Shown: positions 11,525 through 22,938, counted from the first letter of the stretch. The stretch is DNA of 64,000 bases from Camellia lanceoleosa (GCA_025200525.1 CM045762.1:82117893-82181892), one strand, 5' to 3'. The notes: a model not told the origin generated them from the letters alone. Translations and numbers: made by a program.

Positions 11525-12725
11525 TATGATTAGGCCGTTTAAAAAGCCAAAAGTTAGTGCATGAAATGGTTGTGGCACATATCAATCGGCATGGGGTCAA
11601 GATGCTCGGCCGGTTAGATTAATAAATCTGCCCTTGCCCTAGCCAGTGCATGGACTTCAAGGCATTCGCCTATAATTGCCATTTAAATAATTAGGCCGTT
11701 TTAGCAAGCCAAAAATTAGTGCATGAAGTGGCTGTGGCACATATCAATCGGCATGGGGCCAAGATGCTCGGCCGGTTAGATTAATAAATCTGCCCTTGCC
11801 TCAGCCAGTGCATGGACTTCAAGGCATTCACCTATAATTGCCGTTTTAGATAATTAAGCCATTTTAACAAGCCAAATATTAGTGCATGAAGTGGCTGTGG
11901 CACATATCAATTGGCATGGGGCCAAGATGCCCGGCCGGTTAGATTAATAAATCTGCCCTTGCCCCAACCAGTGCATAGACTTCAAGGCATTCGCCTATAA
12001 TTGCTGTTTAAATAATTAGGCCGTTTTAACAAGCCAAAAATTAGTGCATGAAGTGGCTATGGCACATATCAATCGGCATGGGGCCAAGATGCTCGGCCGG
12101 TTAGATTAATAAATTTGCCTTTACCCCAGCCAGTGCATGGGCTTCAAGGAATTCGCCTATAATTGCCGTTTAGATAATTAGGCCATTTTAACAAGCCAAA
12201 AATTAGTGCATGAAATGGCTGTGGCACATATCAATCGGCATGGGGCCAAGATGCTCTGCCGGTTAGATTAATAAATCTGTCCTTGCCCCAACCAGTGCAT
12301 GGACTTCAAGGCATTGCCTATAATTGTTGTCTTAGATAATTAAGCCGTTTTAACAAGCCAAAAATTAGTGCATGAAGTGGCTATGGCACATATCAATCGG
12401 CATGGGGCCAAGATGCTTGGCTGGTTAGATTCATAAATCTGCCCTTACCCCAGCCAGTGCATGGACTTCAAGGCATTCGCCTATAATTGCTGTTTAGATA
12501 ATTAGGCCGTTTTAACAAGCAAAAAATTAGTGCATGAAGTGGCTGTGGCACATATCAATCGACATGGGGCCAAGATGCTCGACCGGTTAGATTAATAAAT
12601 CTGCCCTTGCCCCAGCCAGTGCATGGACTTCAAGGCATTCGCCTATAATTTCCGTTTAGATAATTAAGCCGTTTTAACAAGCCAAAAATTAGTGCATGAA
12701 GTGGCTGTGGCACATATCAATCGAC
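11525..12725. repeat. Tandem array 1 in element 1, 162 bp period, about 7.5 copies
   Basis: The GGCACATATCAATCG block recurs at 11574, 11736, 11899, 12061, 12223, 12385, 12547 and 12709, a period of 162 with one unit of 163. Units differ by scattered substitutions. Each carries the inverted repeat AGATT-AATA-AATCT and a GGCC...GGCC pair. The array lies just after the 3' end of the antisense coiled-coil exon. Confidence 0.95.
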
Positions 12726-12949
12726 ATCCGTCGTTTGGAGACTGCCAAAAGCGTTAATGAAATTGCCTCGAGGTCGCTACATACCTACAAATAAATGGGG
12801 TGAGTTCGCGCCAGTGGGTCCACTTATTCGTATTCAGACTCGATTTGGACTATCTTGGGGCAAGGGCGAATGTCAAACAGACTGTTCTTCAACAGTAGAG
12901 GAGAGTGACGAACTCTGGCTGAACTAGATACTGCGATGAATTGTAGCAG

Positions 12950-13802
12950 TGAGCCTGTGCGTACGGGAGGAAGGACGTCCAAGGAAAGCGAAAAACGTCT
13001 ACCTTCAAGCCATCGAAGTAGGTCACCCCGAAGAGAGAAGCATCAACGGGGAAGCTCCCCGTGACCACGACTGAGGAATGAGTCAGATACGACGCCACGA
13101 CCATTGAGTTTTGCAGTGTTCGTGTGGAATAGACCGATGACTGTGGCAGATTCTATCGTTAATGATCTGGGTGTAGCGGTCGAGTTCGCTCGACAGATCT
13201 TTCCACCGGAAGTCCAACAAACGATGGTTGGACGACAAGATTTCAAAGTGTTTCGAGAAGGTATTCATGGGGCGGTGAAGGGGCTGTACACCGCCTACGA
13301 AGTCGGTATGCGTCTGTGTGCCGCGCGACAAGAGATGGAGAAAATGGACGAACGGGTCCGCAGTTTAGAGGCTCATGCGGAGAAAGCCGAGGGCGAGCTT
13401 AGAGAGCTTAGGAAGGTTAAAGTCACCAATCCGCATGCGGCGGGTCAATCTAACCCGATTGTGGACAAGAGGGTGACCCAACGGCTATTGAGTCATGCCA
13501 TCGCCGACCGAGATATGGCAAGCATGTTTGCCGTAGAAAATGTGAAGGCCAAGGGTTACGAGCAGGGCTTTCATACTGGCCGGAAGGTTGGGATCGACAA
13601 AACGAAAGAGACACTTGCTGAGGAGGTCTGCTGATGCGAGAATTGGGGCTTTAAGCATGGTTGGATCACGACTCTTCAGGCCGCGAAGGCTCTCCAAGCG
13701 AAGGGTGTCGATTCCAACTTATGTGGCCTGGATCATCATGGTCATTTGTCCTTTTCCGCCTTTGAAGTTGAAAAGAGCGATGATGAGGGAGACGCCGAAT
13801 AA
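12950..13802 (+). pseudogene. Second copy of the antisense coiled-coil module
   Basis: Plus-strand reading frame with a Ser/Arg-rich segment (SSHRSRSPRREKHQ, about 12990-13050), then a coiled coil (13320-13410 and around), then a tail GFKHGWITTLQAA that parallels GFKHSWLKALAAA in the exon ending at 11296. It also ends acidic (SDDEGDAE, stop TAA 13800-13802). In-frame TGA codons near 13063 and at 13632 break it. The N-terminal domain of the family is absent here, so this looks like a duplicated or recombined 3' portion. The two modules are clearly diverged from each other, so this is not a recent duplication. Upstream limit is approximate. Confidence 0.7.
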
Positions 13803-14039
13803 AAATATTCGTTGTAATGTTCAAACACGGATTGCGTCTAAAATTATGTGATTATTGGTTGATCGAATAAAAAGAATTTTATTTTCAATGTTTTGTTATA
13901 AGTTTTGTTCGGCACACACGTGCTTGCATGTATTTTATTATATAAATGTTTGAATAAACGTATTTCAGACGATCGAATGGACATTGTTCGGCCTGATCTT
14001 ATCAACGTCATTGTGTTACACACGACCCGAAGGCTTAAT

Positions 14040-14945
14040 CGGCCGGAAGATGTCATGCACTGATGGGGCTCTAAATTCGGAGACTTGATTTGGCCAATCG
14101 TGATATCCACGAAGGGCGCTCCGAATCCAGAGGCTTAATTGGCCTAAAGACGCCATTCGTCGATGGGGCTCCATATCCGGAGACTTGATTTGGCCAATCA
14201 TGATATCCATGAAGGGCGCTCCTAATCCGGAGGCTTAATCGGCCCAAAGACGTCATTCACCAATGGGGCTCCGAATTCGAAGACTTGATTTGGCCAATCG
14301 TGATATCCACGAAGGGCGCTCCGAATCCGGAGGCTTTAATCGGCCCAAAGACATCATTTGCCGATAGGGCTCCGAATCTGGAGACTTGATTTGGCCAATC
14401 GTGATATCCACGAAGGGCGCTCCAAATCCGGAGGCCAAATCGGTCCAAAGACGTCATTCGCCGATGGGGCTCCGAATCCGGAGACTTGATTTGACCAATC
14501 ATGATATCCACAAAGGGCGCTCTGAATCCGGAGGCTTAATCGGCCCAAAGACGTCATTCGCCGATGGGGCTCCAAATCCGGAGACTTGATTTGGCCAATC
14601 GTGATAACCACGAAGGGTGCTCTGAATCCGGAGGCTTTAATCAGCCCAAAGACGTCATTCGCCGATGAGGCTCCGAATCCGGAGACTTGATTTGGCCAAT
14701 CGTGATATCCACGAAGGGCACTCCAAATCTAGAGGCTTAATCGGTCCAAAGACGTCATTCGCCGATAGGGCTCTGAATCCGGAGACTTGATTTGGCCAAT
14801 CGTGATATCCACGAAGGGCGCTCCGAATCCGGAGGCTTAATCGGCCCAAAGACGTCATTCTCCGATGGGGCTCCGAATCCGGAGACTTGATTTGGCCAAT
14901 CGTGATATTCACGAAGGGCGTTCTGAATCCAGAGGCTTAATCGGC
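14040..14945. repeat. Tandem array 2 in element 1, 100 bp period, about 9 copies
   Basis: AGACTTGATT recurs at 14081, 14181, 14281, 14382, 14482, 14582, 14683, 14783 and 14883. Most units contain two copies of CTCCGAATCCGGAG or a variant, an inverted repeat with a 5 bp stem and AATC loop, about 50 bp apart. The array lies between the 3' ends of the minus-strand pol and the plus-strand coiled-coil module. Open frames within it are by-products of the repeat. Confidence 0.95.
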
Positions 14946-15054
14946 CCATCTTTGAACTAGATTCTGTAGTAGGTGAATGGGAATCTTTGTATTACAGAAA
15001 AAGAGATGTACATGGCGAACAGTTTGGAACAAGCATCATGTCCCACAAGTCGGG

Positions 15055-16411
15055 TTAATGATAAAATTTGCGTAAATGCATGGAATTCCAGGGCCGTGGC
15101 AAACTCCTTCCTGGCATGTTTTTGAGCCGATATGCCCCTACTCCGGCAATCAAATCAATCTGATAGGGGTCGTCCCAGTTAGGACTCAATTTTCCATCGA
15201 CCGGTTTCCTATCAACTGGAAGCACCTTCTTCAGGACTAACTCTCCTGGTGTGTAGCGGCGCAGCTGAACCCGTTGATTATACGACTTTGCCAGCTGCTA
15301 CTGGTACCGTGCCATGGACGCAAGGGCTCGGTCTCTTCATTCTTCGATTAGAGTCAAATCCAAAGCCAGCATCATGTCATTTCGGCCCATATCAAAAACT
15401 TGCGACTTGAGAGTCGGCTGGCCAATTTCCAGGGGTAAGATTGCCTGGGTTCCAAAGCATAGGGCAAACGGCGTTTCTCCAGTTGATCTTCTCGGTGTAG
15501 TTCGATGAGCCCACAATACACTCGGCAATTCTTCGACCCATTCTCCAGCCTCTTCTTGATACCGTCCAAGATGGACTTATTAGAGGCTTTGGCTTGGCCA
15601 TTGTTTTAGGGGTAAGCCGGCGTAGAAAAATAAGGCCAAATACCATATTTGCTGCACAGCTTTCGGTACATGCCACAATCAACCTAGGTGCCGTTGTCTG
15701 AGATAAGAGCTCTGGGAATGCCAAATCGTGTTATGATGTTCCTCCACACAAAGCGCTTAACGTCAGCATCTCGAATGTGGTTAATGCCTCCGCTTCGACC
15801 CATTTCGTGAAGTAATCTGTTGCGATGATCAGGTATCGCTTGTTCCCCGGGGCCCTCGGCAATGGTCCTACGATATCAAGTCCCCACTGGGCGAACGGCC
15901 AGGGACTGGTGATAGAGTTCAACTCTTCAGCAAGCAGATGGTTTAACGGGGAGAACTTCTGGTACTATTCACACATTTTTGCATAACACTTAGCATCCGT
16001 TCTCATTGTCGACCAATAATACCCCTGTGTTATAGCTCGATGGGCTAAAGAGCGTCCACCAGAATGGGCACCACAACTGCCTTCGTGTATCTCAGTCAGA
16101 AGCTCCTTGACTTTGTTTGGGTGCACACATTCCAAATATGGGCCAGAGAGTGACTTCTTATAAAGCCTTCCTTGCGGATCCAAGTAGTATCGCATTCGCA
16201 ACTTGTGCGCTTCTTTCTTGTCCTCTAGGAGTTGTTCAGAAGATAGGAATGCAACAATGGGATCCATCCAACTTGGTGCAAATTCTATAACGTTGATTTG
16301 GAATTCCTCCGAAAGGCCAATGCTTGGCTCTGGGATGAATCCTACTTCGATGGTCCGTTTAATCTCTGAGTTGATTGCGGAGGCGAGGCAAGCCAAGGCA
16401 TTTGCATGGGT
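15055..16411 (-). pseudogene. Integrase region of element 1 pol
   Basis: Reading down the minus strand: the N-terminal zinc-binding part (EIHEGSCGAHSGG with HH, then Cys residues near 15966-15985), an in-frame stop at 15962, the catalytic core beginning [12 protein letters not shown] (first Asp), a frameshift near 15780, ALISDNGT with the second Asp, a stop, then NNGQAKASNKS. In the last motif Lys occupies the place of the expected catalytic Glu. The C-terminal part runs through LPSVLWAHRTTPR and GELVLKKV to the stop at 15055-15057. Integrase would join the element DNA to the chromosome; this copy cannot be active. Confidence 0.88.
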
Positions 16412-16414
16412 GTT

Positions 16415-16747
16415 CTAATCACGTGTTATCTGGTTCAACTCATGATGGTCAAATTTTGCCAACAAAGAATTGGCCGTTTTCATGTAAGCCGCCATACGGT
16501 CGTTTCTTGCCGCGTACTCCCCCTTTAGCTGATTGATCACCAGTTTCGAGTCGCAAAACACAAGCAGACATCGAGCACCCAGAATATACGCATTCTGCAA
16601 ACCGGCTAGAAGGGCTTCGTATTCGGCTTCGTTATTTGATGCTTCAAAGTCGAGCTTGACGGCCTGCTCAATTATTGCGCCGTCGAGAGTCATGATTACA
16701 ACTCCAGCTCCACTGCCCCGCTGATTGGACGATCCATCACAATACAA
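16415..16747 (-). pseudogene. Second RNase H-like domain of element 1
   Basis: Contains YCDGSSNQRGSGAGVV, then FEASNNEAEYEALLAGLQ and FCDSKLVINQ, which supply the Asp, Glu and Asp of an RNase H fold. The domain follows the connection region and precedes integrase, the position of the additional RNase H of Tat-lineage elements. It is in frame with RT but set off by stops at 16748 and 16412, both probably CAG-to-TAG changes. Confidence 0.85.
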
Positions 16748-16750
16748 CTG

Positions 16751-18160
16751 CTAGATGTCCCCAACATAAATCCTCCAGTTCGGCTTCGATTGAATTTCAT
16801 CTAACTTGAAGTCGACAACATCAGACTTGAAGTCGGCAAGGCCCCCAGTGAATTCGGCGATAAAGTCAGCAAGCACTTGTCCGTTGATTGAGGTTCTGGG
16901 TAGAAATTGAATATCGTACTGGCCAAGTTCTAGAGCCCACTTTGAAACACATCCAGATGCTTCCGTACTACGTAGTACTGATCGGAAGGGATAATCTATT
17001 AGTACCCCAATGCTATGCCCCTGGAAGTAATGCATAAGCTTCTTTGCCGCCATAACTAGGGCTAGGATGAGCTTTTCCAACGGAAGGTAGCGTGTTTCGA
17101 CGTCAACCATTGCCTTGCTCACATAATACACTGGCCCTTGTTCCCCCAGTTCTTCTTTTATCAATACGACGCTGACAGCTCGATCAGAAACTGCCAGATA
17201 CAAAATGAGCGGGTCGCCAGCAGAGGGTGTTGTCAGGAGTGGTACTGAGCGGAGGTAGGTCTTCAGGCCATTAAAAGCGATTTTGCACTCGGTGAACCAT
17301 TCAAAAGCTTTGCCCTGCCGTAGTGTATGAAAGAATTGTCGGCAACGATCTATGGACCGGCTGATAAACCTGTTGAGTGCGGCAGCCATCCCCATCAACT
17401 TTTGAACCTCCTTTACTGAATGAGGGGAGCCGTACTCCAGGATTGTTGTGATTCGCCTTGGGTTGGCTTCGATTCCTCTGTGGTTGACAATGTAGCCCAA
17501 GAATTTGCCAGAGTCGATACCAAACGCACATTTGGAAGCGTTCAACTTCATTCCATATTTGCGTAGGATGCCGAATGTCTCTTCCAGATCGGCTATATGA
17601 TTCTGCTCTTCTTTGGACTTGACCACCATATCGTCAATGTACACTTCCATAGTTTTGCCGAGCTTCTCCTTGAACATGGTGGTGACCAGTCTCTGGTAGG
17701 TTGCCCCTTCATTCTTCAGCCCAAAAGACATTACCTTATAGCAATAGGTTCCTCTTGGAGTGAGGAATGCAGTTTTCTCTTAGTCCTCCGGATGCATAGC
17801 GATTTGATGATAACCTCTGTAGGTATCAAGGAAGCTCATACCCTGATGGCGCGCCGTAGCATCTACAAGCTGGTCTATCCTGGGAAGAAGAAAACAATCC
17901 TTTGGGCAGGCTTTGTTTAGGTCCGTGAAATCGACGCACACTCGCCAAGTTCCATTTTTCTTCTTCACCACCACTGTATTAGAGAGCCATGTAGGGTAGG
18001 TCACCTCCCTAATTGCCCCGACGTCCAGCAGCCTGTCAACCTCCTCAACAATGGCGGCAGTGTGCTCTGCGGTTGACCACCGGCTTTTCTGAATGATGGG
18101 CTTGCACTTAGGATCGACATTCAAATGGTGCTGTGAAACTGACGGATCTATACCCGGCAT
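16751..18160 (-). pseudogene. Reverse transcriptase and first RNase H of element 1
   Basis: The frame begins MPGIDPSVSQHHLNV and continues through KKKNGTWRVCVDFTDLNKA (palm), GYHQIAMHPED, an in-frame TAA at 17780, and MSFGLKNEGATYQRL. It then reaches the catalytic box EVYIDDMVVKSK with both Asp residues intact. The RT-linked RNase H follows, with LILYLAVSDRAVSVVL. RT copies element RNA to DNA in virus-like particles and RNase H removes the RNA strand. The single stop within RT lies between otherwise continuous, well-conserved blocks. Confidence 0.92.
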
Positions 18161-18426
18161 CTCGTACGGAGTCCACGCAAAGACATGAGGTTGCCGAGCA
18201 AGAAAGATATTAGCTACTGTCTGTCGGCCTGACTCAAAGAGGCGCCGACCATAAAGAACTTGTCTGGGCTTCCATCAATTTCAACTCGTTCTAAGCCTTC
18301 CGTGGCTTTTTCATTTGGGAGCCGCCCAACATCATCGAGGCTTTCTCGATCCGGCATCTCAATGGAATTCACCTATAGTTTCTTTGGCGTTTTCTTAGCA
18401 AGGAGATAACATGTCTGTGCCAATTT

Positions 18427-18993
18427 CTAGGAGCCACGAATTTTCTCAATACCACGTTCTATCGGGAAGCGGAGCAGCTGATGATAGGCGCTTGGCACAG
18501 CTCGCATAGTATACAACCAGGATCGCCCCATGATGAGATTATACAGCAACAGCAGCTTGATGACCAAGAATCCTACATCCACTGTTCGGGAACCTGCTCG
18601 AACGGGAAGTCTGATTTTTCCCAACGGGTACTCCGGATTGGCATTGAAGCCGAATAGTGGATAAAGGGCCGAAGAGAGATCCGATTCAAAGAAGCCAAGT
18701 TTGGTGAATGTCTTGTAGTACATATTCTCTGATGTGCTTCCCGGATCAATGAGTACGCGTTCAACTGTGAATCGGTTTACACGTAACTCAATTACCAAGG
18801 GATCAATATGGGGCAGTGTTACTCCGGCCAAATTCGAATCATCAAAAGTGATAACCTCGGCTTCCTGGGGCCGTTTAGTCGGAGTGAGTTGCTCTTGAGG
18901 GTTAGACTTCGACTGAATCGCATGCACCGCCGATGACATTGGCAAGCTGTATATCATGTGGATCAAGCGGAGCGAATGTGAATCATGTCTCAA
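18427..18993 (-). pseudogene. Aspartic protease domain of element 1
   Basis: Retropepsin-like domain: VERVLIDPGSTSENMY holds the active-site Asp in a noncanonical D-P-G context, followed by GFNANPEYPLGKIRLP and NLIMGRSWLYTMRAVPS, the usual second-half signature. It is in the same frame as the gag remnant upstream. The frame to RT shifts between 18160 and 18427. Confidence 0.87.
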
Positions 18994-19038
18994 GGCTATT
19001 GCTTTGGTCGAGTTTCCTTTTCGGACGTACTGTTGTAG

Positions 19039-19602
19039 CTAGCCATCTTGCACCAATTTACCGTCGTACAAGGTGAATGACGGTGCTTTGAATTTCTTGA
19101 ATAGCACTGCCTTTACAATCCGTCGTACAAAAGGATCATGTTGATCTTCATCCAAACTATTTCTTCTTCGCTTACGCCTTGTACGGGGACTCTCTTCAGA
19201 AGAACTGGAAATTTCAGATCGTCCCTTCTTCTTGGGCTCCGAGGATAATGGGTCGAAGTTGCTACCAGTATCTTGTTGTCGGGCTAGAGATCGTCGACCA
19301 ACTACCCTCACGAGTCATTCCGGGCCTTGGTATGCAGCTTGTTTGGACTTCGCCACCTCCAAGGCCAAATCCTGATGGAGACGTTCGTTCTCTACGATCA
19401 TGTTCTCCAATCTTTGTTCATTTTTCTTTGCTTGTTCTATGATTACTTGCACTGCTTCATGCTCTGGAGTCGAGGGTGAGGCGAAGTTCAGACCGCGTCT
19501 TACAGGGATGGTGTCCGGTCCAAGCATGTTTGATGGAGTGAGGTCGTTTCTTTGCGTCGTTTCATCAGTGGCTATCGAAGGGTCTTCCGTTGTGCCCACC
19601 AT
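19039..19602 (-). pseudogene. Gag remnant of element 1 with internal deletion
   Basis: ATG at 19602, about 35 bases inside the 5' LTR. Encodes an N-terminal coiled-coil stretch (HEAVQVIIEQAKKNEQRLEN), a basic Ser-rich segment (RTRRKRRRNSLDEDQHDPFV), then KKFKAPSFTLYDGK, the start of the usual gag domain. It passes directly into LVQDG and, after a stop, LQQYVRKGN, sequence normally found beyond the zinc knuckle. The retrotransposon gag core and CCHC knuckle are missing, and the frame is kept across the junction. In-frame TGA at 19312 and TAG at 19039. Confidence 0.8.
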
Positions 19603-19617
19603 GGATGTGTTTGAGTA

Positions 19618-19635
19618 TTCCCACAGATGGCGCCA
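19618..19635 (-). promoter_or_regulatory. Primer-binding site of element 1
   Basis: On the minus strand TGGCGCCATCTGTGGG begins two bases after the 5' LTR. Element 2 has the related TGGCGCCGTCTGTGG. The TGGCGCC start fits an Asp-type tRNA primer; the tRNA identity was not verified. Confidence 0.82.
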
Positions 19636-19637
19636 AT

Positions 19638-20068
19638 TGTGGAGAAGTGGTTTGGAAATACTCTTTTGATCTTGGGGAACGCTCGTGATCCGCTGATAGT
19701 CACCTGAAAATGAATAAACACTCCAGTCGGGGGTGCCAGAATTAGCACTCCGACGGACAAGTCAGTCTCCACACTCAAGAATGCTTGTATGCTAAGTTAA
19801 GCACAACAATTCTCACATACCTCTTTCTGGCTGATGTTCTTCTATTTATATGTTTTCTTCCATAGGCCTCAGGATTAGGTCCATTTCCAACTCCATATTC
19901 GGCACATTTTGTAGTAGACCGCTTTTTACTTGGCCCCTTGCTTAATCGGCTATGTGGCCGAGTAAAGTTGGATTCGAGCTTGCGAGCCGATGCCGAGTGC
20001 CACGAATTTTGACTCTCCCGGGTCTGACTATCCGGAATCTCTACGACTCCCAATACTCGGCCCCCACA
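19638..20068 (-). repeat. Element 1 5' LTR
   Basis: 431 bp, paired with 8424-8854. TATAAATA on the minus strand at 19843-19850. Ends TG...CA; the duplicated target AGTAC follows at 20069. Confidence 0.93.
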
Positions 20069-21400
20069 AGTACTTATATTGATCTTTATTTTAATAGTCA
20101 ATTATAGCTAGGATATCCATTCATCATCTCATTATGTAGTTTGTTGATTTTACTCACCTTCTTGCCTCTTCTCGCATGTTTTATTCATTTTTCTTAGATC
20201 AATATATTTAGGACCATGTAATCATATAGAAATCATGTATTAGGCCTGGTTTGAATCATCATTCAGTTCTTACATTTTCCTTTCTTTATTGGTTATTTGC
20301 TCTATTGTGTATATTCATCATTTTAGTAGCCTCAAACCGGACCTAGGATCATCTTTTGTATGATTAGCTACATACTAAGTTATATTTATTTTATGTACTG
20401 CATGAAAGACACTGAAGGTGGGCACCCGGGTAAGTCTTCTTAATCTTCATAGCACTTTTGTGTTCTTAGTTGCATTGTCTTTTCAATAATCCAAGTTAAT
20501 ATGCAAAATTGTTTGTTTTGAATGTTTTTTTTAATATTATTTATTTTAGATTGGGTTTATAGTCATTGATTAACAAAATTCACTTTTTATTGAAAAATTA
20601 TTATGTTTAAAAAATATAACCTTATTCCTTTAATCTAAAATAAATGATGTTCATTTTATTCAAATCACATAGTTTTAAATTAGTTAATGGTTTTACGCTG
20701 AAAATGAATGTGCATAATTAATTAACCACTAAAATCATAAAATAAAAAGTTAGTAGAGACCAGTATTTGGATTGGACAAAAGGGGTGCTATCATTCAATG
20801 ACCTTTCTCTTCATAGCTTTATCTATCATAATTTCATAGTTGTAACTTAACTTAGCTTCTTAGCTCAATTAGATTAGTCAATTGTACTCCGTTTGTCAAT
20901 CAACGAAAGTTCAATTCTAGTTTAGCTCATCTTTAGCACCTAACAAATTTAGTAAAAGTCATCTTCATTGGGATAAAATTCGAACCAGTGACAATTCATC
21001 TAAGTCACACACTGTCATTTCTCTATGTTACAAGTCAGAAATAATCAAACATTCCTACTCTTTGATCTAAGTTCATACGTTTTGGCACGCCTGCATTCAA
21101 TTCAATCAAAAGCCCTACGCATTTGCACCCCTAAGAATTTCTAAGTGGTAAGTAGGAGTCTCTAAGGTGGTAAACCATGAATCACTAGTATTACCCTCTA
21201 ATCATTTAGAGTTTAAATTTTTTATCACTTTATTATAAATAAATTTATAAATTAAATATATGAATCTCTAATATTAGTCTATAGCCGAAAACAGGCATTG
21301 ACAATAAATGCAGCCAAGAAACCAAGTGAGACTTGATGAATAGATCCAATCGAGTGACTATCACTCCAATATGTTGGCGAATTGATCCAATGACATTAAG
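20069..21400. other. Non-coding interval
   Basis: AT-rich DNA between element 1 and a MITE. I see no gene, RNA gene or clear repeat boundary here. Confidence 0.5.
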
Positions 21401-21541
21401 AGGTTGTTTAGGATGATCTAAATAAGTATATTTTTTATCTTTTTATGAAAAAGATGTGTAAAAAAGTAGAGAGGTGATGTGATGAAAAAAATATAAAAAG
21501 ATAAAAAGTGTGTACTTATTTTTGGTAGCCAAACTTAACCT
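21401..21541. mobile_element. MITE-like element with terminal inverted repeats
   Basis: Begins AGGTTGTTTAGGATGATC and ends GCCAAACTTAACCT. The two ends are imperfect inverted repeats extending through AATAAGT and TTTTTATCTTTT blocks. Similar ends occur at 30364, 31767 and 60826. No coding capacity and no clear target duplication. Confidence 0.55.
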
Positions 21542-21960
21542 AAATCCAATCCAGTGACTTATCATTTTGATAATGATGGGCCAATAAGCCTAAGTCACAG
21601 GATGTCTAATGATGATGATGCGTATCAAAAAAAGAAAAAAAATATTAAAAAAAAAAAATCATTAATCTCCTTCCTTAAAAGCTACTTGGCAGTAACGTAT
21701 GTTACATTTGATAGACTTAGGCATTATTTAACATCTTCTATGCACTTTTATATATTTTTATTTTTTAAGGTTATATTATTTTTTTATTTTTAATATATTT
21801 TTTTATAAAAAAAAATAAAATATATATACTTAGATTATTTCAAATACCTTTTAATAACTAATGGCATTGCTTAAAAAAATAAAAATAAATAAATAAAAAC
21901 ACTAGTGGCATGCAAGGGTGTGGTTGAGTTGATAAGACATGGAATTATAAGCAGAAAATA

Positions 21961-22085
21961 AGGTATCAACTGTACGCGGATATAGCGCAATCAATAGACC
22001 ACTTAGGTTGTTAATTTTTTATAAGGTATCAACTGTACGCGGATATAGCTCAATCAATACACCACTTAGGTTGTTAATTTTTTAT
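21961..22085. repeat. 63 bp direct tandem duplication
   Basis: The block AGGTATCAACTGTACGCGGA starts at 21961 and again at 22024, with three differences in the unit. No function seen. The surrounding 21542-22590 is AT-rich with simple repeats and no gene. Confidence 0.85.
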
Positions 22086-22590
22086 TTTTTTATTATCCAA
22101 AATTTCAAGTTTTCAAATGTCTAATCAAATAAAGTCTCATTTTAATATTTAGTCGTAGCCTTCAAAAATCTTAGATCGCTACTATCTCTACGTCGTTGGT
22201 TCAATTAATTTTATTTTTTTAATCAATAAAAAATAACCTTTATCATATAGGAATCAAGACAAAGCCTTACATCAAACATCAACGGTTTGATCCCAAGATT
22301 CTTGTTTTTTGCCCGATCATGAGAAATGGTGCATCTCATCATCTCCAATTTTGAGTATTTAATCTAATTAGATGAGGATTCCATATATGTCTAGTCTAAT
22401 AATTTGAAATGAGTCGTATTCTGGGTTATTAAAAAAATATATAAAAAAATTGTATCTAGTGGAGGATGAAAGGAGCACTGGATAGTCTATCTTCTCATAG
22501 GGTCCCTCATTTGGAAATATAGGACTTCTTGGTGGTGAAATATTAAATGCCTTGTCGTGTTACACGTTTTTGGTCTTCAAAGTCCTGGAA

Positions 22591-22600
22591 TATATATATA
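22591..22600 (+). promoter_or_regulatory. TATA box of the MYB gene (candidate)
   Basis: TATATATATA lies 75-85 bases upstream of the MYB start codon, giving an expected 5' UTR of about 45-55 bases. Position and sequence fit a plant TATA box; no other core elements were assigned. Confidence 0.55.
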
Positions 22601-22644
22601 GCTGATGCTTCGAAATTTTTTCATACAACTTTCATTGTAAGTTC

Positions 22645-22671
22645 AACACACACACACACACACACACACAC
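22645..22671 (+). repeat. (AC)n microsatellite in the MYB 5' leader
   Basis: About 13 CA repeats end four bases before the ATG. The tract is likely transcribed and probably length-polymorphic. Confidence 0.9.
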
Positions 22672-22675
22672 AGAG

Positions 22676-22904
22676 ATGGTGAGGACTCCCAAAAGTGACA
22701 AAAATGGATTGAAGAAGGGCACATGGACTCCAGAGGAAGATAGGAAGCTGAAGGCTTATATTAATAGATATGGCTGTTGGAATTGGCGCCAACTTCCCAA
22801 GTTTGCAGGTGACATATATCAACTATTAACTGAAAAAACTTAATACTCAAAAATTATCAGAGCTAAACAATACCAAAAATAGAGAGAAAAAAGGTCCTCA
22901 TGTG

Positions 22905-22938
<34 letters not shown>

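Larger units (their letters stand above)
8424..20068 (-). mobile_element. Element 1: complete Ty3/gypsy LTR retrotransposon, Tat-like, 11.6 kb
   Basis: Flanked by a perfect 5 bp duplication AGTAC (8419-8423, 20069-20073). Terminal LTRs of 431 bp (8424-8854 and 19638-20068) differ at roughly 30 positions by eye. On the minus strand the order is 5' LTR, PBS, gag remnant, protease, RT, RNase H, a second RNase H, integrase, tandem array, then a gene on the opposite strand, a second array, more of that gene, and the 3' LTR. The second RNase H-like domain between RNase H and integrase, plus an antisense ORF near the 3' LTR, is the plan of Tat-lineage elements such as Grande and Retand. Stops, frameshifts and a large gag deletion make it non-autonomous. 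Confidence 0.93.

Noticed and set aside
11525..14945. CRISPR array
   Set aside because: Units of 100 and 162 bp are repeated end to end without unique spacers, in a plant retrotransposon.
14040..14945. Protein-coding genes in the minus-strand open frames across array 2
   Set aside because: The frames repeat with the array period (LRIRSALRGYHDWPNQVS recurs) and follow from a repeat unit without stops in one frame.
21905..21960. A tRNA-derived SINE head (TGGTTGAGTTGATAAGACA)
   Set aside because: The A-box match is weak and no B box lies at the right distance.
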